From assembly GCA_965221575.1 (NCBI GenBank), contig CBDCSM010000011.1, positions 1,155,737 to 1,219,736 of the forward strand: a DNA stretch of 64,000 nt, given 5' to 3'. The notes beneath the pieces were generated by a model, which was not told the DNA's origin, ran no database searches, and saw only the letters and a list, made by a program, of their open reading frames with translations. How positions within the stretch are numbered: position 1 is the stretch's first letter; every line of letters starts with the position of its first letter. This document shows, one piece after another, positions 17,493 through 27,958 of the stretch. The stretch comes from JAPPHA01 sp965221575 (GTDB lineage: Bacteria; Pseudomonadota; Alphaproteobacteria; Rhodobacterales; Rhodobacteraceae). The position numbers and the translations under genes were made by a program.

Positions 17493-18332
17493 GTGAAAGT
17501 CTTGTTGCCAACCTCCCTGGATGAAGCTCTCGGCGCGCTTCACTCCGATCCCGGCATGCATGTGCTCGCCGGTGGGACCGATTTCATGGTCGAAGTGAAT
17601 TACAATCAGCGGCGGCCAAGGGCAATTCTCAGCCTGCGCTTCGTCGATGAACTCCGCGCGTGGCACAGGGACGATGGAATGCTCGTGCTCGGTGCAGGCG
17701 TCAGATTCACCGATATCATGGAGACCGAAATCGCGAAGATGGCACCAGCATTGGCCCAGGCCGCACGTACGGTCGGATCGCCGCAAATCCGGAACACGGG
17801 AACCATTGGCGGCAACGTCGCAACCGCGTCCCCAGCGGGAGATTCACTTCCCGTCCTGTCGGTTCTGGATGCCGTGGTGAACCTGAAGAGTGCGAGCAGG
17901 GCGAGGTCCGTCTCGATTTCCGATTTCGTTACCGGCGTGAAAAAGACCTGGCTCGCCCCGGATGAACTGATCACGTCGATCAGCATTCCGGTTGCGGACG
18001 GCCCGCAGGAATTCCTGAAGGTCGGGAAGCGCAACGCGATGGTGATCGCGGTGGCGAACCTGGCTTTCGCCTGCAGCCCTGAACGGCGTCATGTCGCATG
18101 CGCACTCGGGGCGGTCGGGCCAACGATCATCCGCTGCACCGATGCAGAAGGCTTCATCCGTGAACGAATTGATTGGTCGCGACGACGGGTTCGAAACAGG
18201 GAGGACCTCGTCCGTTTCGGGGAAATGTGTTCCGCGGCGGCGATGCCGATCGATGACCACAGATCGACGTCGCGATACCGCCGCCACGCGATCTCGGTCA
18301 TGGCCCAGCGGGCCTCCGCGCGCGCATTCTGA
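17493..18332 (+). CDS. molybdenum hydroxylase FAD-binding subunit (CoxM/XdhB-like)
   Basis: A 279-residue medium subunit of a xanthine-dehydrogenase/CO-dehydrogenase-type enzyme, which carries FAD and passes electrons to an acceptor. FAD-binding segments are present: LAGGTDFMVEVN (near residue 24) and RNTGTIGGNVATASPAGD. The C-terminal domain ends in the usual RYRRHAISVMAQRA. Length is normal for the family. GTG start, 11 bases between its stop and the Fe-S subunit start. It is the first gene of the operon, immediately behind the palindromic promoter. Confidence 0.9.
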   Translation: MKVLLPTSLDEALGALHSDPGMHVLAGGTDFMVEVNYNQRRPRAILSLRFVDELRAWHRDDGMLVLGAGVRFTDIMETEIAKMAPALAQAARTVGSPQIRNTGTIGGNVATASPAGDSLPVLSVLDAVVNLKSASRARSVSISDFVTGVKKTWLAPDELITSISIPVADGPQEFLKVGKRNAMVIAVANLAFACSPERRHVACALGAVGPTIIRCTDAEGFIRERIDWSRRRVRNREDLVRFGEMCSAAAMPIDDHRSTSRYRRHAISVMAQRASARAF

Positions 18333-18343
18333 GAGCGGGTCCG

Positions 18344-18823
18344 TTGGAAATCACTCGAAACTATGAACTCCGGGTCAACGGCCGAAAGCACCTGGTCGAG
18401 GCGTCCTGGCTCGGCGAGAGCCTGTTGCACGTGCTGCGCGAACGGCTCGGATCGTGGGGAACCAAGAATGCCTGCGAACAGGGCGAATGCGGGTCCTGCT
18501 CGGTGTTAATGGATGGGAGGCTCGCGTGTTCCTGCCTCGAGCTGGCGGCGGGTGCCGTTGGCGTGGAAATCGTGACGGTCGAGGGACTCGGAACGCCCGA
18601 CGAAATGACGGACATACAGCGATCCTTCATCGATGAAGGCGCTGTCCAGTGCGGGTTCTGCACCCCCGGCTTCATCGTGGCCGTGCATGACTTGCTGCTG
18701 TCGAATCCTTCGCCCAGCAGCCAGGAAATCAGGGAAGCCCTCGCCGGGAACCTGTGCCGATGCACGGGCTATGGCAGGGTGGAAGCTGCTGTGACGAAAG
18801 TGGCCCAGCAAAGGCAAAGGTAG
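18344..18823 (+). CDS. molybdenum hydroxylase [2Fe-2S] subunit (CoxS-like)
   Basis: A 159-residue small subunit with two [2Fe-2S] clusters. The plant-type N-terminal cluster reads CEQGECGSCSVLMDGRLACSC. The C-terminal four-helix cluster reads CGFCTPG and CRCTGYG. All expected cysteines are present. The start is TTG, with a purine-rich stretch upstream; no ATG gives a full-length domain. It moves electrons from the molybdenum centre to FAD. Confidence 0.92.
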   Translation: MEITRNYELRVNGRKHLVEASWLGESLLHVLRERLGSWGTKNACEQGECGSCSVLMDGRLACSCLELAAGAVGVEIVTVEGLGTPDEMTDIQRSFIDEGAVQCGFCTPGFIVAVHDLLLSNPSPSSQEIREALAGNLCRCTGYGRVEAAVTKVAQQRQR

Positions 18824-18827
18824 CGCA

Positions 18828-21122
18828 ATGCCCGACACCGCCAAGGCAATCTCAGGAGTCGCCACGTCGTTGCAACGGCCGGACGCGGCGGACAAGGTCT
18901 GCGGCACGTTTGAATTCTCTTCGGACCTGGTTGCCGACAACATGCTCTGGGGCGCAACGCTGCGCTCTCCGCATCCCTCTGCCAGGATTGAACGGATCGA
19001 CATTTCGAGGGCATGTCGAATCGAGGGCGTCGCGGCGGTGCTTACGTCCGGGGACCTGCCGGGAAAACCGACCTATGGACTCCTGATCTCCGACCAGCCG
19101 GTGCTGGCCGACGGGGTCGTCCGTTTCGAAGGTGAACCCGTGGCCCTGGTTGCCGCAAAGGACATGGAAACCTGCCGCCGCGCGCTTGCCTCCATCGACG
19201 TGTCCTACGAAGTGCTCGCGCCCCTGACGGATCCCGAACGTGCCCTGGAGGCACCGCCGGTTCACCCGGAGGGCAATCTCGTCCGGCGCGTGCCAATCAA
19301 ACGCGGCGACCTCGAAGCTCAAGGCGATGTCGTTGTCGAGGGGGTCTACGAAGTCGGCATGCAGGACCAGGCGTTCCTGGGACCGGAGTCCGGTTTGGCC
19401 GTCCCGGCCGACGATGGCGGGGTGGATCTTTACGTCGCGACGCAGGGCCTCCACCAGGACCATGTTCAACTGGCGCCCTGTCTTGGACTTCCGGGCGAAA
19501 AGGTGAGGATTCACCTGGCCGGCGTTGGCGGTGCATTTGGCGGGCGTGAAGACTTTTCCGTGCATGCCCATGCCTGCTTCCTGGCGCTTCGCACGCAACG
19601 GCCCGTCAAGATGAGCTACCTGCGGGATGAATCGTTTCGCGGCCACCTGCATCGCCATCCGGCAAAGATGCGGTACCGCCATCACGCGAAGAAATCCGGC
19701 GAACTGGTGAAAATCGAGGCGCGCATCCTGCTGGATGGCGGGGCATATGCCTCGAGTTCATCGGCCGTTGCCGGAAACGCGGCCCGCTTTGCCTGCGGCC
19801 CCTATCGTGTTCCCAATGTCTCTGTCGAGGCAATCTGTGTCCGGACGAACAATCATCCCTGCGGCGCCATGCGGGGCTTCGGCGCCGTGCAGGTCTGCTT
19901 CGGGCACGAAAGCCAGATGGACAAGCTCGCCGCGGCACTTGGCATGGATCCCTTCCAGATTCGACTGATGAACGCGCTAAAGACGGGCGACAGACTGCCG
20001 ACGGGCCAGAAGGTGCATGTCCCGGCACCCGTCCGCGAATGCCTGGAAGCCGCCGCAGCAGTTCCCCTGCCCGGCGAGACCGGCGACAATGTCGCCGGAT
20101 ACGGCCTGCCGGGAGGGGCGGGACGCACGGCTGACCGTTCGCGCATTCGCAGGGGCATCGGATTTGCCGTGGGCTACAAGAATCTCGCCTACTCGGAGGG
20201 GTATGACGATGACACGCGTGCGCGATGCCGGCTCGACAGCGGTAACCTGATCATGACCAGTGCCGCGGCGGAGATCGGCCAGGGATTCGTCACAATCGCC
20301 CGGCAGATCGCGCATGAGGTCCTGGGCGTGACGGAAGTCCAGCTCGAACCGGCGAATACGTCGGATATCGGTTCGGCCGGATCCTCGGCGGCGAGCCGTC
20401 AGACCTACATGTCAGGCAAGGCGATCGAGATGGCCTGTAGGAAGATTGCCGAACAGGTTCGTGAAAAATGCGGTGAGCGCTGGGGAGTGGATGCGGGAGA
20501 ATTGTCCCTGCGGGGCGGCAGAGTGCGCTCCGATGATGGACGTATCGATGTGGCGGTCGCGGACGCCTGCGGCGAACCGATTGAGGTGGAAGTGCAGTAC
20601 AGCCACCGGCAAACGACCGGAATGAACGAGGAAACCGGCCAGGGAGACACCGACGTGTCCTGGATATTCGGTGCGCAAAGGGCTGTTGTCGATGTCGACC
20701 TTGACCTCGGACTTGTGCGCGTCGTTCAGATCGCAACCGGGCAGGATGTCGGCAAGGCGATCAACCCCTTGTCGGTGGTCGGTCAGATCGAAGGCGGGGT
20801 TTCGCAGGGACTGGGGCTCGCTGTCATGGAAGAGGTCCTGTCGAAGGATGGAATTGTCCAGAACGGGTCATTCAACGACTACCTCGTTCCGACATTCGCG
20901 GACATGCCCCCGGTCGAGATCACGCTGATCGAAAAACCGGAAGACGGCGCACCATTTGGCGCCAAGGGAGTTGGTGAAACCCCGAGCCTGTCGTCGACTC
21001 CGGCCGTGGCTGCGGCGGTCCGGGCGGCAACGGGACTTGAACTACCCCGCGTGCCCGTCCGGCCAGAAGATATCGCGTTGGCGCAATCGGGTGCCCCGCA
21101 TCGCGGGGGCGCGATCGATTGA
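18828..21122 (+). CDS. molybdenum hydroxylase molybdopterin-binding subunit (XdhA/CoxL-like)
   Basis: A 764-residue large subunit with the a/b hammerhead domain (RPDAADKVCGTFEFSSD) and the molybdopterin-binding domains. Seen: VGGAFGGRED, the Moco-contacting AAEIGQGFVT and, near the C-terminus, GAKGVGET, whose Glu corresponds to the catalytic general base of the family. The active-site loop AYRCSFR of CO dehydrogenase is absent and reads CGAMRGFGAVQV, closer to xanthine and aldehyde oxidising members. The substrate is unresolved. Promoter sharing with the BMP importer suggests a purine or related heterocycle. No XdhC-like maturation gene is in the window. Confidence 0.9.
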   Translation: MPDTAKAISGVATSLQRPDAADKVCGTFEFSSDLVADNMLWGATLRSPHPSARIERIDISRACRIEGVAAVLTSGDLPGKPTYGLLISDQPVLADGVVRFEGEPVALVAAKDMETCRRALASIDVSYEVLAPLTDPERALEAPPVHPEGNLVRRVPIKRGDLEAQGDVVVEGVYEVGMQDQAFLGPESGLAVPADDGGVDLYVATQGLHQDHVQLAPCLGLPGEKVRIHLAGVGGAFGGREDFSVHAHACFLALRTQRPVKMSYLRDESFRGHLHRHPAKMRYRHHAKKSGELVKIEARILLDGGAYASSSSAVAGNAARFACGPYRVPNVSVEAICVRTNNHPCGAMRGFGAVQVCFGHESQMDKLAAALGMDPFQIRLMNALKTGDRLPTGQKVHVPAPVRECLEAAAAVPLPGETGDNVAGYGLPGGAGRTADRSRIRRGIGFAVGYKNLAYSEGYDDDTRARCRLDSGNLIMTSAAAEIGQGFVTIARQIAHEVLGVTEVQLEPANTSDIGSAGSSAASRQTYMSGKAIEMACRKIAEQVREKCGERWGVDAGELSLRGGRVRSDDGRIDVAVADACGEPIEVEVQYSHRQTTGMNEETGQGDTDVSWIFGAQRAVVDVDLDLGLVRVVQIATGQDVGKAINPLSVVGQIEGGVSQGLGLAVMEEVLSKDGIVQNGSFNDYLVPTFADMPPVEITLIEKPEDGAPFGAKGVGETPSLSSTPAVAAAVRAATGLELPRVPVRPEDIALAQSGAPHRGGAID

Positions 21123-22760
21123 ACAGGTCTCCTGTCTCGCATGGTACGGAGCGCACGGGAGGAGAGTTCGGGCATATAGGAAACACGCAAGAATCTGTTT
21201 TCCGGGGACAGGTCCCTCCTTTTCGTTGCCGCCGCCGAACCGGAGTTTCTGACCCTGTTGTCAAGGGTCAGTCGGCAGGATGTTTTTGTGACATGTACCC
21301 AAGCGCATGTTTGCGTCCTGCACACGTCCCTGAGGCATCGACACCATGGCTACCTTGTCAGGATCACTGTCGACGCAACCGGATCCCGCACGGGTTTCGA
21401 CAAGGAAGTCGGGCTCAAGCGGGCGGTGGACGAGGTTATTCCGGCGGTGACAACGGGGAAAGTATTGTTCAAGTGGCTCCGACGGGCCGTGACGGACGAA
21501 TTTTTCATTCTTCTGCCGCGCATTCGTGAACTGGTCATGCCGGGTACGGCGTGAGATCTGCGAGACTGAAGAGTGCCGAGCAAACTGGCGTTCAGGTAGC
21601 CAGACTGTGCTGGATCATCGAGGAAAACTCCCAGAGGGCCAAGGACAATCTCGGCTTCAATCACTGCGGTATCCGGTCATGGCACGGCTACCAACGGCAT
21701 ATGAGCCTCGTCATGGCCGCCGCCTTCATCGCCATACCGGTCGCGGACCTGAGCTGCGCGGCTTGCGGCAAACTGAACAACAGAAGCCCAGATGCGACAA
21801 TCACCGCCTTGCCATTTTGCATGCTCTGGTGCCGAGCGTCCCGGAATTCCGATACCTGTGAGCAGAGCTTCTCTTCAGGCCGCCCGAGACCACGTCATTC
21901 GTCATGCAGTGGTCCTTCCGGCGCCGAAGGCGCCAAGCCAGCGCCGCGCGGGCACAGGCTCATTACAAGCAATGCAAAGACATGCAACTGTAGTATTAGG
22001 ATGGTGCGCCTACAAACCGCTCCAGCTTGCCGCGCATTACGGGTAGATCGACCAACCAATCCCGTGGCTTGAAATTTCATAACCTCGGGACCGGTGCGGA
22101 AAGTTCCATACGGGTGAACCGGCAATCATCCAATGGCGCCTCAACAAGAGAGGGACTACTGGGACTTACTTGCCGTTCATTGGCGGGACACGACGGGTTA
22201 CGGACTTCAGCACGCTCAAGTGCCAAGCCAGCGACAAGCAGATGGTCAAGTCCGAAATCTCCTTGACTTCCTTGTCGATAGGACCGGACGGGTATTTAGT
22301 GTCTACAAGTTTTCCCCTGATGTCTCTGTGGTCCGAGCGCATGGACTCTAGAGCAATCCTCGTTTCGGAGTTCCCGTCAGGTTCTTGCTGGGGTCGGCGA
22401 AATGTATGGCCACGACCGCCCAACCTTTCGATATTGCACTTCGACAGTTCTGTCTCGTCACCGCCTGGACAATGCCATCGTGCCACAACATTTTGCGCCA
22501 TCGCTGCCAGGCCCGACCGTAAAAGGTCACCCGCCTCGATCAGGACCGTGAGTGCTAATCGGAGCAACCCCACGAGCGATCCACGGGCCTAGGTTCGGAG
22601 CTGTAGTTAATGAAAACTGCATCATATTGTTGATGTTCCGTGCACGCAACAGTAAGCCTTGAATGCTTGAATGGGATTTTTTGTGGCAACCTAAAGGCAA
22701 GAAACATTCCCAGCCTCACCAGTTTTTCTTCGATCTCTGTGTCGCCAAAAGGAAGCGCAC
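21123..22760. other. long intergenic region with transposon debris
   Basis: 1.6 kb without an intact gene. Recognisable: an IS701-like transposase 3' remnant at about 21560-22010. The remaining open frames (21258-21554, and those around 22170-22590 on both strands) do not resemble families I know. The region is the left border of the lower-GC accessory block. Confidence 0.6.
21560..22010 (+). pseudogene. IS701-family transposase 3' remnant
   Basis: The frame at 21551 reads WIIEENSQRAKDNLGFNHC then IRSWHGYQRHMSLVMAAAF, the well-conserved C-terminal block of IS701 transposases (an aligned Glu/Lys-rich helix, then RSWHGWxRHxxL). The reading then passes into another frame with LVPSVPEFRYL and, after a stop, WSFRRRRRQAS with HYKQC, the usual tail of the family. 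Frame changes and stops show it is dead. Confidence 0.65.
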
Positions 22761-24881
22761 ATGTCACGCCTAACTGATTTAATTGCGCAGACGAAACTCA
22801 TGTGCCCGGAGCTTGGACAAGAGTTGGAGCGCGAGTTTAGGGTCCTGTCGGCGCGCCGGTCATTCGGTCTCAATTTCGAACGTAATCGCCCTGAGACCGT
22901 TGAACTGCCGGACCGTCCGGTGAGAAAGGGCGACAAAGTGCGCGTCCTGCCGCCTCGCGGGTCAACTGCGAAGGGTGACCAGTGCTTATGGAAGGTTCTC
23001 GGATTCGAAGGTGAAGTTAATGAGCGGCTTGTGCATCTTGAATTATTGGGGGCCGCAAAGTCGGCAAAAAAAATTGCTCCTGTCGAGAACCTAGTGGTCG
23101 TCGCTGAGTTCCGCGACTACATCTATCCAGGTCTCGTCAGCACTGGAAAGGTCCAGCGCAGCCACGACAAGCCTTTTCACACCGTGATCAACGGCGAGAA
23201 CTTCCATGCTCTTGAGGCGTTGACTTTCACGCATCGGGGCAACATCGATGCGATTTACATTGATCCCCCATACAATTCCGGCGCTCAAGATTGGAAATAC
23301 AACAATAACTACGTCGAAAGTGACGATCTGTACCGCCATTCAAAGTGGCTCGCGATGATGGAAAGACGACTCAAGGTTGCAGCGGAACTACTAAATCCTG
23401 AAAATAGTGTTCTTATTGTTGCAATTGACGACAAGGAATTTGCTCGCCTTGCTTTGCTTCTAGAGCAAACATTTCCAGATGCGAGACAGGAGATGATTAC
23501 AACGGTGATCAATCCACGAGGCAAATATCGGCAAGGCGAATTCGCAAGATGTGAGGAGTATCTTTTTTTTCTATTGTTCGGAAGCGCGAAAGTGCTTGGG
23601 GAACCCGATGACGACTATGGCGCCGGCACGAAGGTTAGCTGGAGAACGCTCCGGAGAAGCGATCTTTCTTCAAGAAGAGGCGCAAAAAAAGGCGGTACTG
23701 CCCAGTTCTTTCCCATATACATCAATGGCAGCGGACGAATTCAGCACATCGGTAATCCTCTAAATTATGGCGTCGACCGTGAGACGGCGCCCGCCTTGCC
23801 AGGTTGTGTCGCGGTCTTCCCAATTCGGGACGACGGTACAGAAATGAACTGGGGGCTAACCGTTCCATCCCTGAAAACGCTAATCGAGAAAGGATATGTG
23901 CGAGTTGGTCGCGCCACTCCTGACAAGCCTCAGAAATATGAAGTTTCGTATCTCACATCGGGAAGAATCGCTGACATTGAGAATGGCAGGGCGAAGGTGT
24001 TCGGTCACTCAAGAGACGGAAGCGTCATCGCGAGGTATGAAACGAGCAAGATAAAGATGCCGGTATCCACTTGGTCTCGCCCCTCGCATAACGCAGAAAT
24101 TTACGGGACGGACCTCCTGAAACGTCTTATTGGTGAAAGATTATTTCCTTTTCCAAAGAGCCTTCACGCAGTCGAGGATTGTCTTCGACTATTCGTAGCC
24201 GACAAGCCGAATGCAGTGATCCTAGATTTTTTTTGTGGCTCCGGATCAACAGCTCATGCCGTAATGCGTCTCAATCGACAGGACGGTGGAAGTCGACAAT
24301 GCATCTCTGTGACGAACAATGAGGTCGCCGCTGATGAACAGACCGCGCTTCGTGAGGCTGGTCGTCGCCCAGGTGATCCCGAATGGGAAAAATGGGGCAT
24401 TTGCGACTACATCACTAAACCGCGTATTGCCGCGGCGATTTCCGGGAAGACGCCAGAGGGAATTGACATTAAGGGGGAATATAACGGCGCCGATGAGTTC
24501 TTCTTGGCGGATGGTTTCGAGGAAAATGCTGAATTCTTTACCCTGACCTACGAGACGCCTGTTGCTGTCAGCCATAACCGCGCTTTCGCGCGTATCGCAC
24601 CGCTCCTCTGGATGCGCGCCGGCAGCTTGGGGCGACGGATTGACGCAATTCCAAACGACGGCTGGGAGGTCGCGGACACCTATGGTCTACTGTCGGACTT
24701 GGACAAAGCTGCCGCGTTCTGCAAAGCAATCGAGGCCAAGTGCACCATTCGTATTTCTTACATCGTGACTGACGACGACCGACGCTTCCAATCAGTGACG
24801 CGTCATCTGCCCGATGCCGTCGAGCCGGTTCGGCTCTATGAGTCTTACTTAACTAATTTTCGATTCTCGATGGGTCGGTGA
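22761..24881 (+). CDS. mod: Type III restriction-modification DNA methyltransferase (Mod)
   Basis: A 706-residue beta-class amino-methyltransferase. Motif IV DPPY is at 168-171 (AIYIDPPYNSG) and comes before the AdoMet motif I FFCGSGS at 490-496, the order that defines the beta class and Type III Mod subunits. The long stretch between them holds the target-recognition region. An N-terminal extension of about 100 residues, with a small basic beta-rich part (RPVRKGDKVRVLPPRG), precedes the catalytic core. The Res subunit starts three bases after its stop. Expected to methylate adenine in an asymmetric site and to form a complex with Res. The site specificity cannot be read. Confidence 0.92.
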   Translation: MSRLTDLIAQTKLMCPELGQELEREFRVLSARRSFGLNFERNRPETVELPDRPVRKGDKVRVLPPRGSTAKGDQCLWKVLGFEGEVNERLVHLELLGAAKSAKKIAPVENLVVVAEFRDYIYPGLVSTGKVQRSHDKPFHTVINGENFHALEALTFTHRGNIDAIYIDPPYNSGAQDWKYNNNYVESDDLYRHSKWLAMMERRLKVAAELLNPENSVLIVAIDDKEFARLALLLEQTFPDARQEMITTVINPRGKYRQGEFARCEEYLFFLLFGSAKVLGEPDDDYGAGTKVSWRTLRRSDLSSRRGAKKGGTAQFFPIYINGSGRIQHIGNPLNYGVDRETAPALPGCVAVFPIRDDGTEMNWGLTVPSLKTLIEKGYVRVGRATPDKPQKYEVSYLTSGRIADIENGRAKVFGHSRDGSVIARYETSKIKMPVSTWSRPSHNAEIYGTDLLKRLIGERLFPFPKSLHAVEDCLRLFVADKPNAVILDFFCGSGSTAHAVMRLNRQDGGSRQCISVTNNEVAADEQTALREAGRRPGDPEWEKWGICDYITKPRIAAAISGKTPEGIDIKGEYNGADEFFLADGFEENAEFFTLTYETPVAVSHNRAFARIAPLLWMRAGSLGRRIDAIPNDGWEVADTYGLLSDLDKAAAFCKAIEAKCTIRISYIVTDDDRRFQSVTRHLPDAVEPVRLYESYLTNFRFSMGR

Positions 24882-24884
24882 AGC

Positions 24885-27482
24885 ATGAAGTTCACCCTAA
24901 AAGACTATCAGGACGAAGCCGTCAATGATGTCCTCGACCGGCTGAGAAAAGCACGCAAACGCTGGCACGAGGACGGCGACAAGCATGCTTTCTCACTGAC
25001 GGCAACGACCGGTGCGGGCAAGACAGTCATGGCGGCCGCGGTCTTCGAGGCGCTTTTTTTGGGCAGCGATGACTACGAATTCGAGCCGGACCCCGGAGCT
25101 GTCGTCATCTGGTTCAGCGATGATCCGTCCCTCAACGAGCAATCTCGTTGGCGCCTTCAAGAGGCGTCTGACAAGCTTACCATCTCAGACTTGGTGACGG
25201 TCGGAAATACGTTCGGTTTAGAGAAATTTAAACCGGGGAAAACATATTTCCTGAATACTCAGAAGCTCTCAAAGAGCAGCCTTCTCGTTCGAGGGCATGA
25301 CTACTACAACGATCCGGTGCCGAATACCGCAATCAGGCAACGCGTCATGCCCGACATGCGTTCATATACAATCTGGGACACGATCCGGAACACCATCGAA
25401 GATCCGGATTTGACTCTCTATCTCATCCTCGATGAAGCCCACCGGGGCATGAGGGAAGGTGGCAAAGCAAATGGCAATGGAAAGCCAACGATCGTCAGAC
25501 AGCTGATCAATGGTTTCGGCGGGTTACCGGGCATACCTATCGTTTGGGGTATCTCAGCGACAGTGAAGCGCTTCAATGACGCTATTTCCGGGATGCAGGG
25601 CCGTGGCACGCTACCAAACGTCGTCGTCGACGCCAAAAAGGTTCAGGATTCCGGGCTTCTTAAGGACACCATCAATCTCGATGTGCCAGACGAGACAGGC
25701 GATTTTTCGACCGTTCTCCTTCGCCGAGGAACGACCAAATTGCGCGAGATTTCGGACACTTGGGCGGAATACGCCAAGCTGCAAGACAACGCTGATACTG
25801 TCCTGCCTCTCATGGTTCTACAGGTGCCCAATTCGCCGGACCACAAGGAAATAGGTAAGTGGCTCGACACAATCTTCGAACAATGGTCCGAACTACCGTT
25901 CGACTGCGTGGCAAATGTTTTCGGTGACCACAAAACGGAGAGGTTCGGTAGGTACTCAGTCCCCTACATTGCGCCCGAGCGCGTTCAGGAATCGAAATGG
26001 GTTCGCGTCCTCGTCGCAAAGGATGCTATCAGCACGGGCTGGGACTGCCCCCGGGCGGAAGTGATGGTCTCATTCCGTGCCGCCTCTGACAAGACGCATA
26101 TCACCCAGCTTCTTGGGCGCATGGTGCGCACACCCCTAGCGAGACGAATCCCTGGAAACGATCGCTTGAACGCGGTGGACTGCCTGCTTCCACATTTTGA
26201 CAAGCACTCGGTCGAAGCGGTTGTCATGGCACTGATGACAGGGACCGAAGCTGGGGAAGAGTTACCAGATCGCCGTATTCTCATCAATCCGCGCGTGATG
26301 AAGCCCAATCCAGCGATCCCGGAAGACGTGTGGCAGAAGCTCCTGTCCTTGCCATCACAGACGCTTCCGAAGCGGCAGGCTCGTCCCGTCAAGAGACTAA
26401 CGGCACTAGCGCACGAACTCGCCCTTGATGGCCTTCTGGCCGACGCGGGCAAGAAGGCACACGCCAAAATGCACAAGGTGCTCGATGGGTCACAAATCCG
26501 TTATGCCGAAGAAATTGGAAAGGCACGCGAGTCTATCCTAACCGTCGAAGGCAAAACGGTGAAGGCCGAGGTGGAAACCAAGGGTTTGACCTTCAACGAT
26601 TTCGTAGAAGCGGCGGATTTTGCCGTCATCGAAGACGCCTACAAGCGCGCCGCCCGTGTCATCAGCCCTGACTTGGCGACCACATACAGTGAGCACCTAG
26701 CCAGCAATGCTCCCAATTGCGAAGATCCTGAGGACGCGCTCATTGAGGCCCATACCGTGATTGCTGCAATTGGCTTAATTCCAGACATTAAGGACGATCT
26801 AGAAACGGCAGCTGAAAAGCTGGCCAATCAGTGGCTCACGCTGAACCGAGTCTCGATCAAGAGCCTATCCGACGAGCGGCAGGAGGTTTATCGCCAAATC
26901 CGAGAGATGAGCGCTGAACCCTTGCCGGTCGATCTTGCTCGGCCCAACACATGGCTCCAGATGACCACGGTACGCAAAGCGGACGGCACAGAGGTGCCCC
27001 TTCCACGCTTTGAGAAGCATCTTCTTTGTGATGAAGATGGTCTATTCCCGGAAGACTTTAACACATGGGAAGACATAGTCGTGTCTGGCGAACTTAATCG
27101 CGAAGGCACAATCCGCTGGTACCGAAATCCCGCCCGCACCAGCCAAGATTCCCTTGGCGTGAAGTATGAGGATGGGGGCACTGCCAAAATCCTTCGACCC
27201 GATTTCATTTTCTTTGCCCGTCTCCCTGACGGCAAGATTGTCGCCGACATCATCGATCCTCACGGTATTCAGTTTGGTGATGCACTTCCCAAACTAAGGG
27301 GTTTGGCAAAATACGCGGAAGAGAACGTCGGGGTCTTTCGGCGAATCGAGGTATTCGCGGAAATAAATGGGAAATATCGAGTCATAGACTTAACCGAACC
27401 ATCCGCGCGTGCGACAGTAATATCTGCCTCGAACGTGAGGGATGTATACGACAGCGATTCTGCGAACGATTATTCCCCATAG
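24885..27482 (+). CDS. res: Type III restriction enzyme, helicase-nuclease subunit (Res)
   Basis: An 865-residue superfamily 2 helicase. Walker A TTGAGKT (41-47), DEAH box LDEAHRG (184-189), SAT-like motif ISATVKR and the helicase motif VI region ITQLLGRMVRTP are all present, so the motor looks intact. The C-terminal domain has RPDFIFFARL followed by IVADIIDPHG, which may be the PD-(D/E)xK-type nuclease, but I cannot place all catalytic residues. Directly coupled to the Mod gene. A working pair would protect against unmodified phage DNA. Confidence 0.9.
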   Translation: MKFTLKDYQDEAVNDVLDRLRKARKRWHEDGDKHAFSLTATTGAGKTVMAAAVFEALFLGSDDYEFEPDPGAVVIWFSDDPSLNEQSRWRLQEASDKLTISDLVTVGNTFGLEKFKPGKTYFLNTQKLSKSSLLVRGHDYYNDPVPNTAIRQRVMPDMRSYTIWDTIRNTIEDPDLTLYLILDEAHRGMREGGKANGNGKPTIVRQLINGFGGLPGIPIVWGISATVKRFNDAISGMQGRGTLPNVVVDAKKVQDSGLLKDTINLDVPDETGDFSTVLLRRGTTKLREISDTWAEYAKLQDNADTVLPLMVLQVPNSPDHKEIGKWLDTIFEQWSELPFDCVANVFGDHKTERFGRYSVPYIAPERVQESKWVRVLVAKDAISTGWDCPRAEVMVSFRAASDKTHITQLLGRMVRTPLARRIPGNDRLNAVDCLLPHFDKHSVEAVVMALMTGTEAGEELPDRRILINPRVMKPNPAIPEDVWQKLLSLPSQTLPKRQARPVKRLTALAHELALDGLLADAGKKAHAKMHKVLDGSQIRYAEEIGKARESILTVEGKTVKAEVETKGLTFNDFVEAADFAVIEDAYKRAARVISPDLATTYSEHLASNAPNCEDPEDALIEAHTVIAAIGLIPDIKDDLETAAEKLANQWLTLNRVSIKSLSDERQEVYRQIREMSAEPLPVDLARPNTWLQMTTVRKADGTEVPLPRFEKHLLCDEDGLFPEDFNTWEDIVVSGELNREGTIRWYRNPARTSQDSLGVKYEDGGTAKILRPDFIFFARLPDGKIVADIIDPHGIQFGDALPKLRGLAKYAEENVGVFRRIEVFAEINGKYRVIDLTEPSARATVISASNVRDVYDSDSANDYSP

Positions 27483-27958
27483 AACTCCTCAGGAGGGTCC
27501 GCGAGCACACCTGAAAGGTTAAGAAGCATCGCGTGTAGTGTGATCAAGGATCAAGGTCCACCTCATTGTCTCACTAAGAAATCCACCGTTGACCGGAGTT
27601 TCATTAAGAACAAAACGGAATCATTTGATCTGTTTCCGAAAGTGGACTTGCGGGAAAATTTTTTATGGAATCTCCATCCCGAAAACACTTTGGACACTTC
27701 GCCACAACCGCAAATCCTTTGCTAACATAGGTCTCGTTAGTCAGTGATATAATCCAGCATCCAGCAGGTCTCTACGGCTAAAGTCTCGGCGAGGGGACTA
27801 ACTGTGTGGGCGACTTTTCTTGGGGCGATCAAGACCGCCGCAAACCCATCCTGATGCCACGCACCGCCCCAGAAAAAGGATTCATCCACCATTGAATACT
27901 GCTATTTTCGGATAACATGCCCGGCCCTTCAAAATTCAAGCGCACAGGACATCGTGCC
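27483..27958. other. intergenic region, convergent ends
   Basis: 476 AT-rich bases between the Res gene (plus) and the AAA15 gene (minus), whose ends face each other. The 61-codon frame at 27540 has no family resemblance. No convincing terminator found. Confidence 0.5.

Noticed and set aside
27540..27725. 61-codon frame after the Res gene
   Set aside because: Short, no similarity, no ribosome-binding site.
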